Assembly (NCBI RefSeq): GCF_011065935.2
Contig: NZ_JAAMNH020000001.1
Coordinates: 1,013,001-1,077,000 of the forward strand
Source: Clostridium estertheticum
GTDB taxonomy: Bacteria; Bacillota; Clostridia; Clostridiales; Clostridiaceae
Length of the DNA stretch: 64,000 nucleotides
Direction of reading: 5' to 3'
Part shown: positions 9,183 to 18,887 of the stretch, piece by piece
Position numbering within the stretch: the stretch's first letter is position 1
Layout of the letters: each line of letters opens with the position of its first letter
Notes under the pieces: generated by a model
Seen by the model: the letters and a program-made list of their open reading frames with translations, nothing else
Told to the model about the DNA's origin: nothing
Database searches by the model: none
Program-made: the position numbers and the translations under genes

Positions 9183-9190
9183 TAAAACAA

Positions 9191-9216
9191 AAGGGGAGCA
9201 TTATACTCCTCTTTTT
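9191..9216 (+). terminator. Intrinsic terminator after the GH1 fragment
   Basis: A hairpin GGGGAG/CTCCTC (one G-T pair) with a 7-8-base loop is followed by TTTTT. Confidence 0.7.
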
Positions 9217-9267
9217 AGAATCTAAGAAATTAGAGAGAATTACTTAGAGGAAATGGGAGGGGTATTA

Positions 9268-11805
9268 ATGGAATATATGTATGAACATATAGATCATAAA
9301 TTAAATATACCAATTAAAATATTTACGCATTTCTTAGAACAATTTCCTTATCATTGGCATGAAGAAATGGAAATGTTATTTGTGCTAAAAGGAACAGTTG
9401 AACTTTTTATTGATAAAGAAGTTAATATTTTAGAAGAGGGAGATATTTTTTTAATAAATAGAAATGAAATTCACTATGTAAAATCAACAAACCCTCTTGT
9501 AAAATCACAGATGTTGGTGTTGCAGTTTGATACTGAATACATAAATAAATATTATGCAAATTTAAGTAAACTAAAATTTAAATTAGATTCTAGACAAAAT
9601 AACAAAAAAAATGAAAAGTTTTATAATAGAATTAGGTCCATCCTTGCAACTATGATGAATGTTGTTATTAATAAAGAAGAACCTTATGAGCTTTTAATTA
9701 ATAGGCATTTACTAGATATTATAATTATTCTAATTAATAAATTTTCAATTAATGAAAAAGATGAATCTAAGGAGTTAAATGTAAGCGAAAATAGATTGAT
9801 TGATATTATTAAATATATAAATAATAATTATAGAGACAGTGACTTTTCAATTGCCAAGATAGCTAGTGAATTTTATTTAAACCCTCAATATATATCAAGA
9901 TATTTCAAAGAAAATATGGGGATTACTATAAAAACATTTCTATACAATTTAAGACTAAACAAATCCTTAAACGATTTAAAACTTAGTAAGGATCGAGTTA
10001 TAGATATAGCTCATAGACATGGATTTCCTGACGAAAAATCATACTACAGAGTTTTTAAAAATATAATAGGAATTACCCCAACTAAATATAGAGAAGTTAA
10101 TGGTATAGAGGAAAATAACGCAAATGTATTAAATTATTTTAATATTAATAGTAGAGAAACATTGTCTAAACTTTTTGAATATCTAATGGTAGATAATTCA
10201 GTTGTTGAAGATAGGAAAATAGAAGAGACTATTAAATTAATTAAAACAGAAGATGTTATAGGGGAACTAAATCATAGCTTTAACAAATTAATAACTTTTG
10301 GACATGCAGCCTATGGGTTAAGAAATGATTTAAAAGCACAGCTTAAAAAATTTCAAAGGGATATTGGTTTTGAATACGTAAGGTTTCATGGAATATTTTC
10401 AGATGAAATGATGTTATATAATGAAAATTCAAAAGGTGAGGTATATTATAACTTTAATCATATAGATAGTTTATTAGATAGTTTAATTGAAGAGGGCCTA
10501 AAACCATTTATAGAAATTGGATTTATGCCAAAGGAACTTGCAAATAGCAAAAATAAAATTTTCTTTTGGGACTGCTATGCAAGTGGTCCAAACAATATGG
10601 AAAAGTGGATAGATATGGTTGAAAGTTTTACAAAACATATTATTAATAGGTATGGAATTAGTAATGTTAAAGAGTGGTATTTTGAGTTTTGGAATGAGCC
10701 AAATTTAGAAAAAGTATTTTGGGATGTTAGTAGAGAAGAGTTTTTTAACTTTTTTAGACTAACCTATGAAGCTATTAAGGCTATTAATACGGATATTAAG
10801 GTTGGAGGTTTTGGAAATTTAAAGTTTGGTGAATTTAATAGTTGGATAAATGAATTTAAAACTTATTCAGAGAAACATAAATGCTTTTTAGATTTTTTCT
10901 CTTTTCATGTTTATCAATTAGAATGTAAATATATAGATGATATTGAAATCGATATGATTAATGAAGGTATAAAATATACAGAATCAGAAGATAGTGAAGT
11001 GAAGGGGAATATGAAATTAAAAGATATTCTTAATATTGGTAATGAAAATTATATGTCAGAGACTATAAGAGAAATGGTGGAAATTGGTGGTGAATTGCCT
11101 GGAAAATGTGACGAATATTGGATTACAGAATGGAATTCCACTATGGATTGCAGGGAGCTTGTGCATGATACCTGTTTTATGGCAGCTTTTATTGTGAAAA
11201 CCTGTGTTGAAAGTAGTAATTTAGTTAAAGGTATGGGATTTTGGACATTTACAGATTTGTTTGAAGAGTTTAAATTAAAGCAAAACCTATTTCATGGTGG
11301 TTTTGGACTTGTAACATATAATGGATTAAAAAAGCCTAGCTATCATGCTTTTGAATTTCTAAATAAATTAGGTAATGAAATTGTATATAAGGATAATGGA
11401 TTAATAGTTACAAAAAAAGATGAAGATTATCAATTATTATTTTATAACTACTGTCATTATAATGATTTATATAGTTCGTTAGATTATTCTCAAATATCAA
11501 ATTTAAATAGATATGATGTTTTTAAAAATTCTGTAGAAAGAGAACATAGCTTAGATATTAAAATAAATAAAGGGAAATATCAAGTAGAAAAATTAAGTGT
11601 AAATAGAAAAGAAGGTTCATCTTTTGATGCTTGGGTTAAAATGGGTGCACCAGAAACCTTATCAGAGCGTGGATATAAATATTTAGAAAAAGCCGCGGAA
11701 TGTGGATATAAAACTTGGATAGAAGAAGTAGATAAAGACATTAATATTAATACAAAACTTATGCCACATGAAATTCAACTATTTAATATTAAAAAAATAT
11801 ATTAA
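9268..11805 (+). CDS. AraC-family regulator fused to a GH39 beta-xylosidase-like domain
   Basis: An 845-residue fusion. Residues 1-130 form an AraC-type cupin sensor (FPYHWHEEMEMLFVLKG, EEGDIFLINRNEIHY). Residues about 180-280 form two HTH motifs of AraC (FSIAKIASEFYLNPQYISRY and IDIAHRHGFPDEKSYYRVFK, with GITPTKYR). The remainder is a GH39 glycosidase fold. The putative acid/base is E477 in EFWNEPN and the nucleophile E621 in WITEWNS. Both catalytic residues are kept, so the domain may hydrolyse or only bind a sugar ligand. The start at 9268 is favoured by GGGAGGGG. It lies upstream of the glycosidase operon and probably controls it. No signal peptide, so cytoplasmic. Confidence 0.9.
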   Translation: MEYMYEHIDHKLNIPIKIFTHFLEQFPYHWHEEMEMLFVLKGTVELFIDKEVNILEEGDIFLINRNEIHYVKSTNPLVKSQMLVLQFDTEYINKYYANLSKLKFKLDSRQNNKKNEKFYNRIRSILATMMNVVINKEEPYELLINRHLLDIIIILINKFSINEKDESKELNVSENRLIDIIKYINNNYRDSDFSIAKIASEFYLNPQYISRYFKENMGITIKTFLYNLRLNKSLNDLKLSKDRVIDIAHRHGFPDEKSYYRVFKNIIGITPTKYREVNGIEENNANVLNYFNINSRETLSKLFEYLMVDNSVVEDRKIEETIKLIKTEDVIGELNHSFNKLITFGHAAYGLRNDLKAQLKKFQRDIGFEYVRFHGIFSDEMMLYNENSKGEVYYNFNHIDSLLDSLIEEGLKPFIEIGFMPKELANSKNKIFFWDCYASGPNNMEKWIDMVESFTKHIINRYGISNVKEWYFEFWNEPNLEKVFWDVSREEFFNFFRLTYEAIKAINTDIKVGGFGNLKFGEFNSWINEFKTYSEKHKCFLDFFSFHVYQLECKYIDDIEIDMINEGIKYTESEDSEVKGNMKLKDILNIGNENYMSETIREMVEIGGELPGKCDEYWITEWNSTMDCRELVHDTCFMAAFIVKTCVESSNLVKGMGFWTFTDLFEEFKLKQNLFHGGFGLVTYNGLKKPSYHAFEFLNKLGNEIVYKDNGLIVTKKDEDYQLLFYNYCHYNDLYSSLDYSQISNLNRYDVFKNSVEREHSLDIKINKGKYQVEKLSVNRKEGSSFDAWVKMGAPETLSERGYKYLEKAAECGYKTWIEEVDKDININTKLMPHEIQLFNIKKIY

Positions 11806-12124
11806 ATTAATATATTTAGGTTAATCTTAATACGTGCGTCTATTTGATAGATGTTCGATTTTTTCTGTTAATTATATTGTGATTTATTACGTGATTTTGT
11901 ATACGATTTCATGCATTTGCACATCAAAACGGAATCCGTTGATTATAATATGTTCCTTTGTCTTTTGGAAAGAAAATGTAAAGGAATACAAGAGGTCAGG
12001 AATTGGAAGTTATTAAGCTAAAAGTGGGAGGTTTAAGCTCCCTTATAAATATATAATTTAATTATAAGAAGTCAGAATTTAAGATTTGTAATTATAAAAA
12101 ATATATTTATAAGGAGATATAAAA
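11806..12124. other. Intergenic region before the glycosidase operon
   Basis: No convincing gene. A small GGGAG/CTCCC hairpin lies at 12026..12042 with only a weak T-rich tail. An AT-rich stretch and AAGGAGA precede the GH3 start. A promoter and regulator site for the operon are expected here but no clear operator palindrome is visible. Confidence 0.4.
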
Positions 12125-13888
12125 ATGAGTGTTGACTTAACTAAGAAACCATTTAATCTAAATAAAGAGCAAATAAAATGGGTAAATGATACTAAAAATA
12201 AAATGACAATTGAAGAGAAAATAGGGCAGTTACTTTTCACTATGGCTGCAGATGATAAAAGCAAAACACTTGAAGTGATAAACGAGATACAACCAGGTGG
12301 AGTTATGCTAAGACCAATGAAAGCAAAGCAAGTAATAAAAGCACATAATAAGTTACAAGAGAATGCGAAAATCCCAATGTTTTTAGCGGCAAACCTTGAG
12401 GCAGGTCCTAATGGGCTAGCTGAAGAAGGAACAGAGATAGGTAATGAGATGTTAGTTGCTGCAACTAATAACCCTGAAAATGCTTTTAATCTTGGAGAGG
12501 CTTGTATAAAAGAGGCTAAAGCACTTGGTGGAAATATGGCATTTGCACCACTTATAGATATTAATTTTAACTTTGAAAATCCAATAGCTAATACAAGATG
12601 TTTTGGAGACAATATAGAGTTAGTATCAAAAATGGGTCAGGCTTATACAAATGGAGTTCAAAAACATGGTGGAGCAGTAACTCTTAAACATTTCCCTGGA
12701 GATGGAGTTGATGGACGTGACCAACATGTTATTAAAACTATAAATAGTTTAAGTTACCCAGATTGGAAAGCTTCTTTTGGACGTGTATATAAGGAAAATA
12801 TAGATAATGGAGCAACAGGAGTAATGGTAGGTCATATTGCTTTCCCAGCATACTATGATGAAAAAAACATTGAAGGTGAAGATAGATTAACTCCAGGAAG
12901 TTTATCTAAAAATCTACTAAATGGATTATTAAGAGAAGAGCTTGGATTTAATGGACTTATTATGACAGACTCAACATTAATGACTGGATTTGGAGCTCAT
13001 GGAAAAAGAGAAGATTTAGTACCAATGTGTATAGCAAGTGGAAATGACATGTTGTTATTTACAAAATCACCTTTAGAAGATTATAAATTTATGTTAAATG
13101 GTTATAAAAAAGGAATTATTACAGATGAAAGATTAGATGATGCGTTGTCACGTATCTTAGGACTTAAGGCTCATCAAAAGTTAAATACAAGTAATAATTT
13201 AGTACCAGATAGTGTTCAAAATATAGGAACAGCAGAGCACAAAAAATGGGCAAAAGATATAGCAGACCAAGGAATAACATTAGTTCAAAATAATGAAGGA
13301 TTATTACCTCTTAATAAAAATAAGATAAAGAAAATTGGTATTATTCCATTAGGTTGTGATGATGATATTTTTGAAATGTTAAAAACTTCAAAATCACTTC
13401 CTTTAGTTGTTAGGTTAGCTCTTAAGCTTAAAAAACCAAGTCTTAAAAAGTATGAGAAATTTATAAATAGTATGACTAAAGAAGGATTTACATTTGAAGT
13501 AATAGATCATTCAGACATTTTACAAGGAATGAAACAAATAATGCAAACTATGGAAGACTTTAAAAAGCAATATGACTTAATTATATACTTTATTAATAAA
13601 CAACCTAAATCAAATCAAACAAATTTAAGAGTTGAATATAAATCAATTGGTGGTTTTGATTCACCTTGGTTTGTAAAAGAGATACCAACTATGATGATAT
13701 CTGTTGGTAATCCATATCATCAATATGATTTAGAAAATGTTGAAACTGTAATTAATGCATATACTTCTACAGAGGAAGTAATCGAGTCGTTAGTTGAGAA
13801 ACTAGTTGGGAAAAGCGCGTTTAAGGGGAAAAGCCCAGTTAAACTTGAGTTTAATCCTTTTGTAGGAGACATATCAAAATGGATATAA
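12125..13888 (+). CDS. GH3 family glycosidase/phosphorylase of the NagZ-like His-Asp dyad type
   Basis: A 587-residue cytoplasmic GH3 enzyme. The NagZ-type signature KHFPGDGVDGRDQH contains the dyad D199/H201, in which His acts as acid/base; the nucleophile is D282 in LIMTDST. In this subfamily, Cellulomonas Nag3 was shown to be a retaining beta-glycoside phosphorylase, His being needed to admit anionic phosphate. The next gene, beta-phosphoglucomutase, overlaps by 10 bases and would consume beta-glucose-1-phosphate. A phosphorolytic role is therefore plausible but inferred; the C-terminal half is a GH3 C-type domain. AAGGAGA precedes the start. Confidence 0.87.
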   Translation: MSVDLTKKPFNLNKEQIKWVNDTKNKMTIEEKIGQLLFTMAADDKSKTLEVINEIQPGGVMLRPMKAKQVIKAHNKLQENAKIPMFLAANLEAGPNGLAEEGTEIGNEMLVAATNNPENAFNLGEACIKEAKALGGNMAFAPLIDINFNFENPIANTRCFGDNIELVSKMGQAYTNGVQKHGGAVTLKHFPGDGVDGRDQHVIKTINSLSYPDWKASFGRVYKENIDNGATGVMVGHIAFPAYYDEKNIEGEDRLTPGSLSKNLLNGLLREELGFNGLIMTDSTLMTGFGAHGKREDLVPMCIASGNDMLLFTKSPLEDYKFMLNGYKKGIITDERLDDALSRILGLKAHQKLNTSNNLVPDSVQNIGTAEHKKWAKDIADQGITLVQNNEGLLPLNKNKIKKIGIIPLGCDDDIFEMLKTSKSLPLVVRLALKLKKPSLKKYEKFINSMTKEGFTFEVIDHSDILQGMKQIMQTMEDFKKQYDLIIYFINKQPKSNQTNLRVEYKSIGGFDSPWFVKEIPTMMISVGNPYHQYDLENVETVINAYTSTEEVIESLVEKLVGKSAFKGKSPVKLEFNPFVGDISKWI

Positions 13889-14538
13889 GAGCAGTATTAT
13901 TTGATTTAGATGGAGTAATAGCAGATACAGCAAAGTTTCACTTTTTAGCTTGGAAGGCAGTGGCAGAAGAACTTGGAATTATAATTGATGAAGAGTTTAA
14001 TGAACAGCTTAAAGGTGTGGATAGGGTTTTATCATTTGATAGGATCCTAGCACATGGAAGTATTACAACATTAAAAGAAGAAAAAGAGTATTATAGAACA
14101 AAAAAAAATAATATGTATAGGGAACTTTTAGAAAGTCTAACTACAGATGATGTTATGCCAGGTATTAATGATTTCTTTAATGAATTAATTGATAACAATA
14201 TTAAAATAGCAATAGCATCTATTTCTCAAAATGCACCACTTATTTTAGAAAAGTTAAACTTAATAGATAAAGTAGATTGTATAGCAGACCCAAAATCAGT
14301 GAAACTTTCAAAGCCAGCTCCAGATATATTTTTAAAAGCAGCAGAGCTTGCAGGGGTAGAGACTAAATATTGTGTTGGTATTGAAGATGCAAAAGCTGGC
14401 ATAGAATCAATTAATAATGCAGAGATATTTTCAGTTGGAGTAGGGAAATTAAAGGGGGCAAACCTTTTACTAGGGTCAACTAGTGAACTAAATTTAGAAA
14501 GAATAAAGGAAAGCTTTTATAGATATTATTCAAAATAA
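13879..14538 (+). CDS. pgmB: Beta-phosphoglucomutase-like HAD enzyme
   Basis: A 219-residue HAD-superfamily phosphomutase. D9 and D11 in FDLDGVIADTAKFHFLAW are the nucleophile and general acid/base. LKGVDR and the substrate-binding helix resemble beta-phosphoglucomutase, converting beta-glucose-1-phosphate to glucose-6-phosphate. Further HAD motifs are SISQNA, KPAPDIF and GIEDAKAGIE. It starts inside the end of the GH3 gene, indicating tight coupling. A related HAD phosphatase activity cannot be excluded. Confidence 0.88.
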   Translation: MDIRAVLFDLDGVIADTAKFHFLAWKAVAEELGIIIDEEFNEQLKGVDRVLSFDRILAHGSITTLKEEKEYYRTKKNNMYRELLESLTTDDVMPGINDFFNELIDNNIKIAIASISQNAPLILEKLNLIDKVDCIADPKSVKLSKPAPDIFLKAAELAGVETKYCVGIEDAKAGIESINNAEIFSVGVGKLKGANLLLGSTSELNLERIKESFYRYYSK

Positions 14539-14584
14539 AAAAGAAAAATGAATAAATATTAAGTGAATAGGAGGACCGTATGTT

Positions 14585-16810
14585 ATGAAAAAATACACAT
14601 TTGAAGAAAAAGAAAATTATATATATGTTAAAAATAATGGCGGAAAAGATATTGCATACTCAGAGGAATCTGGAATATCAATACTAGAAGTAGATGGATT
14701 TGCATTTAAAGATTTAAATAAAAATGGAGTTTTAGATCCATATAAAGATTGGCGTTTACCAATGGAAGAAAGAATAGCTGATTTATTAAACAAAATGAGT
14801 GTAGAACAAATTGCAGGGTTAATGTTATATAGTCAACATCAAGCAGTATCAACTGAAGATAGTATATTTGCAAAAATGTTTGGTGGAACTTATGATGGAA
14901 AAACTCTAGAAGAAAGTGGCATGGATATAAGTGATTTAACAGATCAGCAAAAGAAATTTTTAGAAGAAGATCATTTACGACACATTCTTTTAACAGTAGT
15001 AAATGATGCAAAAACAGCAGCAAAATGGAACAACAATGTGCAAAGTTTAGTAGAAGGATTAGAACTTGGAATACCTGTAAATAACAGCTCAGACCCAAGA
15101 CACACACCAAGTGCAAACACAGAATTTAATGCAGGGGCTGGTGGAGATATTTCTAAATGGCCAGAACCATTAGGTTTAGCTGCAACTTTTGATGCTGAGA
15201 TTGCAAGGCGTTTTGGTCAAGTTGCATCTAAAGAATACAGAGCCTTAGGAATTACAACAGCTCTTTCACCACAAGTTGATATTGCAACAGAACCTAGATG
15301 GATGCGCTTTAATGGAACATTTGGAGAAGATTCAACATTATCCACACATATGGCAGAAGCTTATTGTGATGGGTTCCAAACAACAGAGGAAAGTAAAGGG
15401 TGGGGAAATGAAAGTGTAAATGCAATGGTAAAACATTGGCCAGGTGGAGGTAGTGGAGAGGCAGGACGTGATGCACATTATGGCTTTGGTAAATATGCTG
15501 TTTATCCTGGAAACAATTTTGATGAACATTTAAAACCATTTACAGAAGGTGCATTTAAATTAAAAAATGGAACAAAAGAAGCATCAGCAGTAATGCCTTA
15601 TTATACAATTTCTCATAATCAAGACCACAAATATAATGAAAATGTAGGAAACTCATATAACAAGTTTATTATTACAGATTTACTACGTAATAAATATAAT
15701 TATGATGGTGTTGTATGTACAGATTGGATGATTACTAAAGATGCACCTGCTATAGATTCATTTTTAAGTGGTAAGTGCTGGGGAGTAGAAACCATGGGGG
15801 AAGCAGACCGTCATTATAAAATATTAATGGCAGGTGTTGATCAGTTTGGCGGAAACAATGAAATAAAACCAATTTTAGATGCTTATAATATGGGAGTTAA
15901 AGAGCATGGTGAAGAATTTATGCGTAATAGATTTGAAACATCTGCAAAAAGATTACTTAGAAATATTTTTAAAACAGGATTATTTGAAAACCCATATGTA
16001 GATCCAAAAGAGTCAGAGAAAATAGTAGGAAATGAAGAATTTATGGGAGAAGGTTACAATGCACAACTTAAATCAATAGTTATGCTTAAGAATAAAAACA
16101 ATATACTGCCAATAAGTGAAAAGAAAAAAGTTTATATTCCAAAACGTAGATTAAAGGAAGGTCTGGATTGGTTTGGGAATATAATACCAGCGAGTGAAGT
16201 TTTCCCAGTAGAAAAGAATATTGTTGAAAAATATTATACAGTAGTTGAAAAACCAGAAGAAGCAGACTTTGCTATTGTGTTTATTGAGTCACCAGATAGT
16301 GTTGGATATAAAAAAGAAGAGGGATATATACCAGTAACTCTTCAATATAGACCATACACAGCAGAGTATGCAAGGGAAAAAAGTATTGCAAACGATGATG
16401 GAGAAAGTAGAAGTTATAAAAATAAATCAAACACAGCTACTAATGAAAAGGATTTAGATATTATATTAGAAACAAAAGAGGCAATGGAAGATAAGCCAGT
16501 TATTGTATCTATGAATTGTAAAAATCCTACAGTAGTAAGTGAATTTGAAAATAAAGTTGAATCAATTCTAATAAACTTTAATGTACAGACACAAGCAGTT
16601 TTAGATCTAATAAGTGGGAGACAAGGGCCAAGTGGGTTACTTCCATTTCAAATGCCAAAAGATATGAAAACAGTAGAAGAGCAAAAGGAAGATGTTGCTC
16701 ACGATATGGAATGTTATGTTGATGAAGAAGGGCATATATATGATTTTGCTTATGGAATGAATTATGAAGGAATAATTGAAGATGAACGTGTAAATAAATA
16801 TAAAAAATAA
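14585..16810 (+). CDS. GH3 family beta-glucosidase/beta-xylosidase
   Basis: A 741-residue GH3 enzyme with the classical two-domain plan. The nucleophile is D380 in VVCTDWMIT; the substrate-binding KHWPGGG lies upstream. The C-terminal domain contains IVMLKN and ILPIS, with SGRQGPSGLLPF near the end. No signal peptide is seen, so it likely acts on imported oligosaccharides. AGGAGG sits ten bases before the ATG. It is in the same operon as the GH3/pgmB pair and an esterase. Confidence 0.9.
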   Translation: MKKYTFEEKENYIYVKNNGGKDIAYSEESGISILEVDGFAFKDLNKNGVLDPYKDWRLPMEERIADLLNKMSVEQIAGLMLYSQHQAVSTEDSIFAKMFGGTYDGKTLEESGMDISDLTDQQKKFLEEDHLRHILLTVVNDAKTAAKWNNNVQSLVEGLELGIPVNNSSDPRHTPSANTEFNAGAGGDISKWPEPLGLAATFDAEIARRFGQVASKEYRALGITTALSPQVDIATEPRWMRFNGTFGEDSTLSTHMAEAYCDGFQTTEESKGWGNESVNAMVKHWPGGGSGEAGRDAHYGFGKYAVYPGNNFDEHLKPFTEGAFKLKNGTKEASAVMPYYTISHNQDHKYNENVGNSYNKFIITDLLRNKYNYDGVVCTDWMITKDAPAIDSFLSGKCWGVETMGEADRHYKILMAGVDQFGGNNEIKPILDAYNMGVKEHGEEFMRNRFETSAKRLLRNIFKTGLFENPYVDPKESEKIVGNEEFMGEGYNAQLKSIVMLKNKNNILPISEKKKVYIPKRRLKEGLDWFGNIIPASEVFPVEKNIVEKYYTVVEKPEEADFAIVFIESPDSVGYKKEEGYIPVTLQYRPYTAEYAREKSIANDDGESRSYKNKSNTATNEKDLDIILETKEAMEDKPVIVSMNCKNPTVVSEFENKVESILINFNVQTQAVLDLISGRQGPSGLLPFQMPKDMKTVEEQKEDVAHDMECYVDEEGHIYDFAYGMNYEGIIEDERVNKYKK

Positions 16811-16841
16811 TATAAATATAAAAAATGAGGAGTGGATAGTT

Positions 16842-17945
16842 ATGGAAAGAAAGTATTCAAAAGAATTATTAAATAAGCTTGTAGAGCGCCAAGAAACAAT
16901 TATGATAAAAGGTGTAGAGGTACTAGTTAAAAACTTGCCAGATAGTGATGAAAAAGGTGCTATGGATCCACGTCTGTATAAAGATATGAAAAATCAGCTT
17001 TTAATAATGAAATATATGCCAAAATTTTTAATGAAGATGGATATGTCAGTAAAAGGAGTTGCAAAACTTAGAAAAATGTTTAATGGGATAAAAAGTATTC
17101 CTATAGTTAAAAAGAAAATTGAAATAGAACATAGAAATGTAAAAGGGGAAGATGGAAATCAAATTCCTATAAGAATTTATAAATCAGAAACAATGAGAAA
17201 AAATGCCCAAGTTTTATATTTCATTCATGGTGGAGGATTCTTTGGAGGATCTCCTGATGTTGTAGAAGAGTTCGTTAAGCTAATAGTAGAAAATACAGAT
17301 ATTCTTGCAGTGTCAGTTGACTATAGACTTGCACCAGAGAACCCATATCCAGCAGGACACAAAGATTGTTACACTACTTTAAAATGGATTTATAATAATG
17401 TAGAAAATTTAGGTGGAGATAAAAATAATATTTTCGTTGCAGGAGATAGTGCAGGAGGTAACTTAACACAATATTGCACAACTAGAGATATGGAAGATAA
17501 ATTAGGAATGGTAAAGGGACAACTTTTACTTTATCCAACAGTAAATATGGCTGGAATTGAAGATGAATATTTCAAATGGAGTATTGATGACTTTGAAATG
17601 GCACCTAAACATAGATCAGGTATTAAAATGATGTTAGATGTGTTCAGTTCACTGGTAGGACTTGGAGAAATATTAGGAACTACAGAGATAGATAATGATT
17701 ATTTAAGTCCATATAAAAGAAATCCTAAAGGATTACCACCAACATTTATTACAGTAGGAGAGCATGATTTCCTTAAAATAGAAAGTTTAGCATATGCAGC
17801 GAAATTAGCAAATGCAGGTGTAGAAACAAAAACAGTTCTATATAAAGGTTTTGGACATGCCTATGCAGACAATGTAGGAGTATATCCACAAAGTGAAGAT
17901 TGTGCCATTGAAATAGGTAAATTTATTTTAGAAATATCTAAATAA
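16842..17945 (+). CDS. Alpha/beta hydrolase, hormone-sensitive-lipase-type esterase
   Basis: A 367-residue esterase. The oxyanion-hole motif HGGGFFGGSP lies near residue 128 and the nucleophile Ser is in GDSAGGN near residue 203. The acid is in GEHDFL and the base His in GFGHAY. It may deacylate sugar esters taken up with the glycosides handled by neighbours, or act as a general carboxylesterase. It starts 31 bases after the GH3 gene behind GAGGAG. Confidence 0.9.
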   Translation: MERKYSKELLNKLVERQETIMIKGVEVLVKNLPDSDEKGAMDPRLYKDMKNQLLIMKYMPKFLMKMDMSVKGVAKLRKMFNGIKSIPIVKKKIEIEHRNVKGEDGNQIPIRIYKSETMRKNAQVLYFIHGGGFFGGSPDVVEEFVKLIVENTDILAVSVDYRLAPENPYPAGHKDCYTTLKWIYNNVENLGGDKNNIFVAGDSAGGNLTQYCTTRDMEDKLGMVKGQLLLYPTVNMAGIEDEYFKWSIDDFEMAPKHRSGIKMMLDVFSSLVGLGEILGTTEIDNDYLSPYKRNPKGLPPTFITVGEHDFLKIESLAYAAKLANAGVETKTVLYKGFGHAYADNVGVYPQSEDCAIEIGKFILEISK

Positions 17946-17968
17946 AAGGAAAAGAGAGATGAAGTAAT

Positions 17969-18784
17969 ATGCCAAATTTACAAAAAAAAGGATTTGGAAT
18001 AATTGCACTACTTATGATAGTATTTACATTTACAGATTTGCAAATATCAAAGGTCATTTATAATCCAGATAGTGTATATGGATTAATATTTGAGGCTATT
18101 GGAGAATTTCCAGCAGGTATAATTGCTACTTTTTGCACCGTTAGCTTAATTGTAACTAGAAAAAAAGAAAAATCAATAAAATATAATTTAGGAACAATAG
18201 GATATGGCCTAATGTTAATTTTATTTTCATTAATGGCTACAATGTTACCAATTAAATATTTAAATGGACCTACATTTTTAGCTCCAATATTAGCAGTTAT
18301 ATATATAGTAATTTCTTATTTTCTAGCTAAAAAAATTAGTGTTACAAATAAAGTGGAGTTACGACAAGCTGCAATTGTAGGAGTATTAACATTCTTCTTT
18401 GTAGTAATTACATTTAATTTAGTTAAAATGGGATGGGGAAGAGAACGTTATAGACATATGGTTGCAGAAGGTTCTTTTGATGGGTTTTCACTATGGTTTA
18501 TAAGACAAGGGTTTACTACAAATAATGAATTTATGTCATTCCCTTCAGGACATAGTACTAATGGAGCTATTATGATTTGGCTAACATTAATTCCAACCTT
18601 TATACCGAGATTAAAAAGTAAGCAAGTATTGATTAATAGCTGTGTTATAGTGTGGATAATTTTAGTTGCAGCTAGCCGAGTTGTTGTTGGAGCTCATTTT
18701 GCATCAGATGTAACCATGGGTGTAACAATTACTTTAATAATATTTAGCCTTTTAAAAAAGAAATATGTTAAGCGGATTTGCTAA
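17969..18784 (+). CDS. PAP2-family membrane phosphatase
   Basis: A 271-residue integral membrane protein with about six hydrophobic helices. The PAP2 motifs are GRERYRHM (a variant of the first motif), FPSGHSTNGA, and SRVVVGAHFASD with the catalytic His and Asp. These enzymes remove phosphate from lipid or isoprenoid pyrophosphates at the outer membrane face. It follows the esterase by 24 bases and is probably the last gene of the operon. Its substrate is unknown. Confidence 0.88.
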   Translation: MPNLQKKGFGIIALLMIVFTFTDLQISKVIYNPDSVYGLIFEAIGEFPAGIIATFCTVSLIVTRKKEKSIKYNLGTIGYGLMLILFSLMATMLPIKYLNGPTFLAPILAVIYIVISYFLAKKISVTNKVELRQAAIVGVLTFFFVVITFNLVKMGWGRERYRHMVAEGSFDGFSLWFIRQGFTTNNEFMSFPSGHSTNGAIMIWLTLIPTFIPRLKSKQVLINSCVIVWIILVAASRVVVGAHFASDVTMGVTITLIIFSLLKKKYVKRIC

Positions 18785-18887
18785 AGAATATATGGTTTCT
18801 CAGTGGTGGCTTGTGGTAAAATGTAGATATAAAAAGAGAATAAGAACTTAAAGATTATGTCGTTATTTAAAAAAAGGGGGAATAAAT

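Noticed and set aside
11834..12016. 60-residue open frame between the AraC-GH39 and GH3 genes
   Set aside because: No ribosome binding site, odd composition and no resemblance to a protein family.
12125..13888. Calling the first GH3 enzyme a peptidoglycan-recycling NagZ outright
   Set aside because: The dyad is shared, but the operon (pgmB, second GH3, AraC-GH39) points to plant-type glycosides rather than muropeptides.
14706..15539. Long minus-strand open frames inside the GH3 gene
   Set aside because: They mirror the codon pattern of a clearly recognised glycosidase and have no ribosome sites or homologous features.
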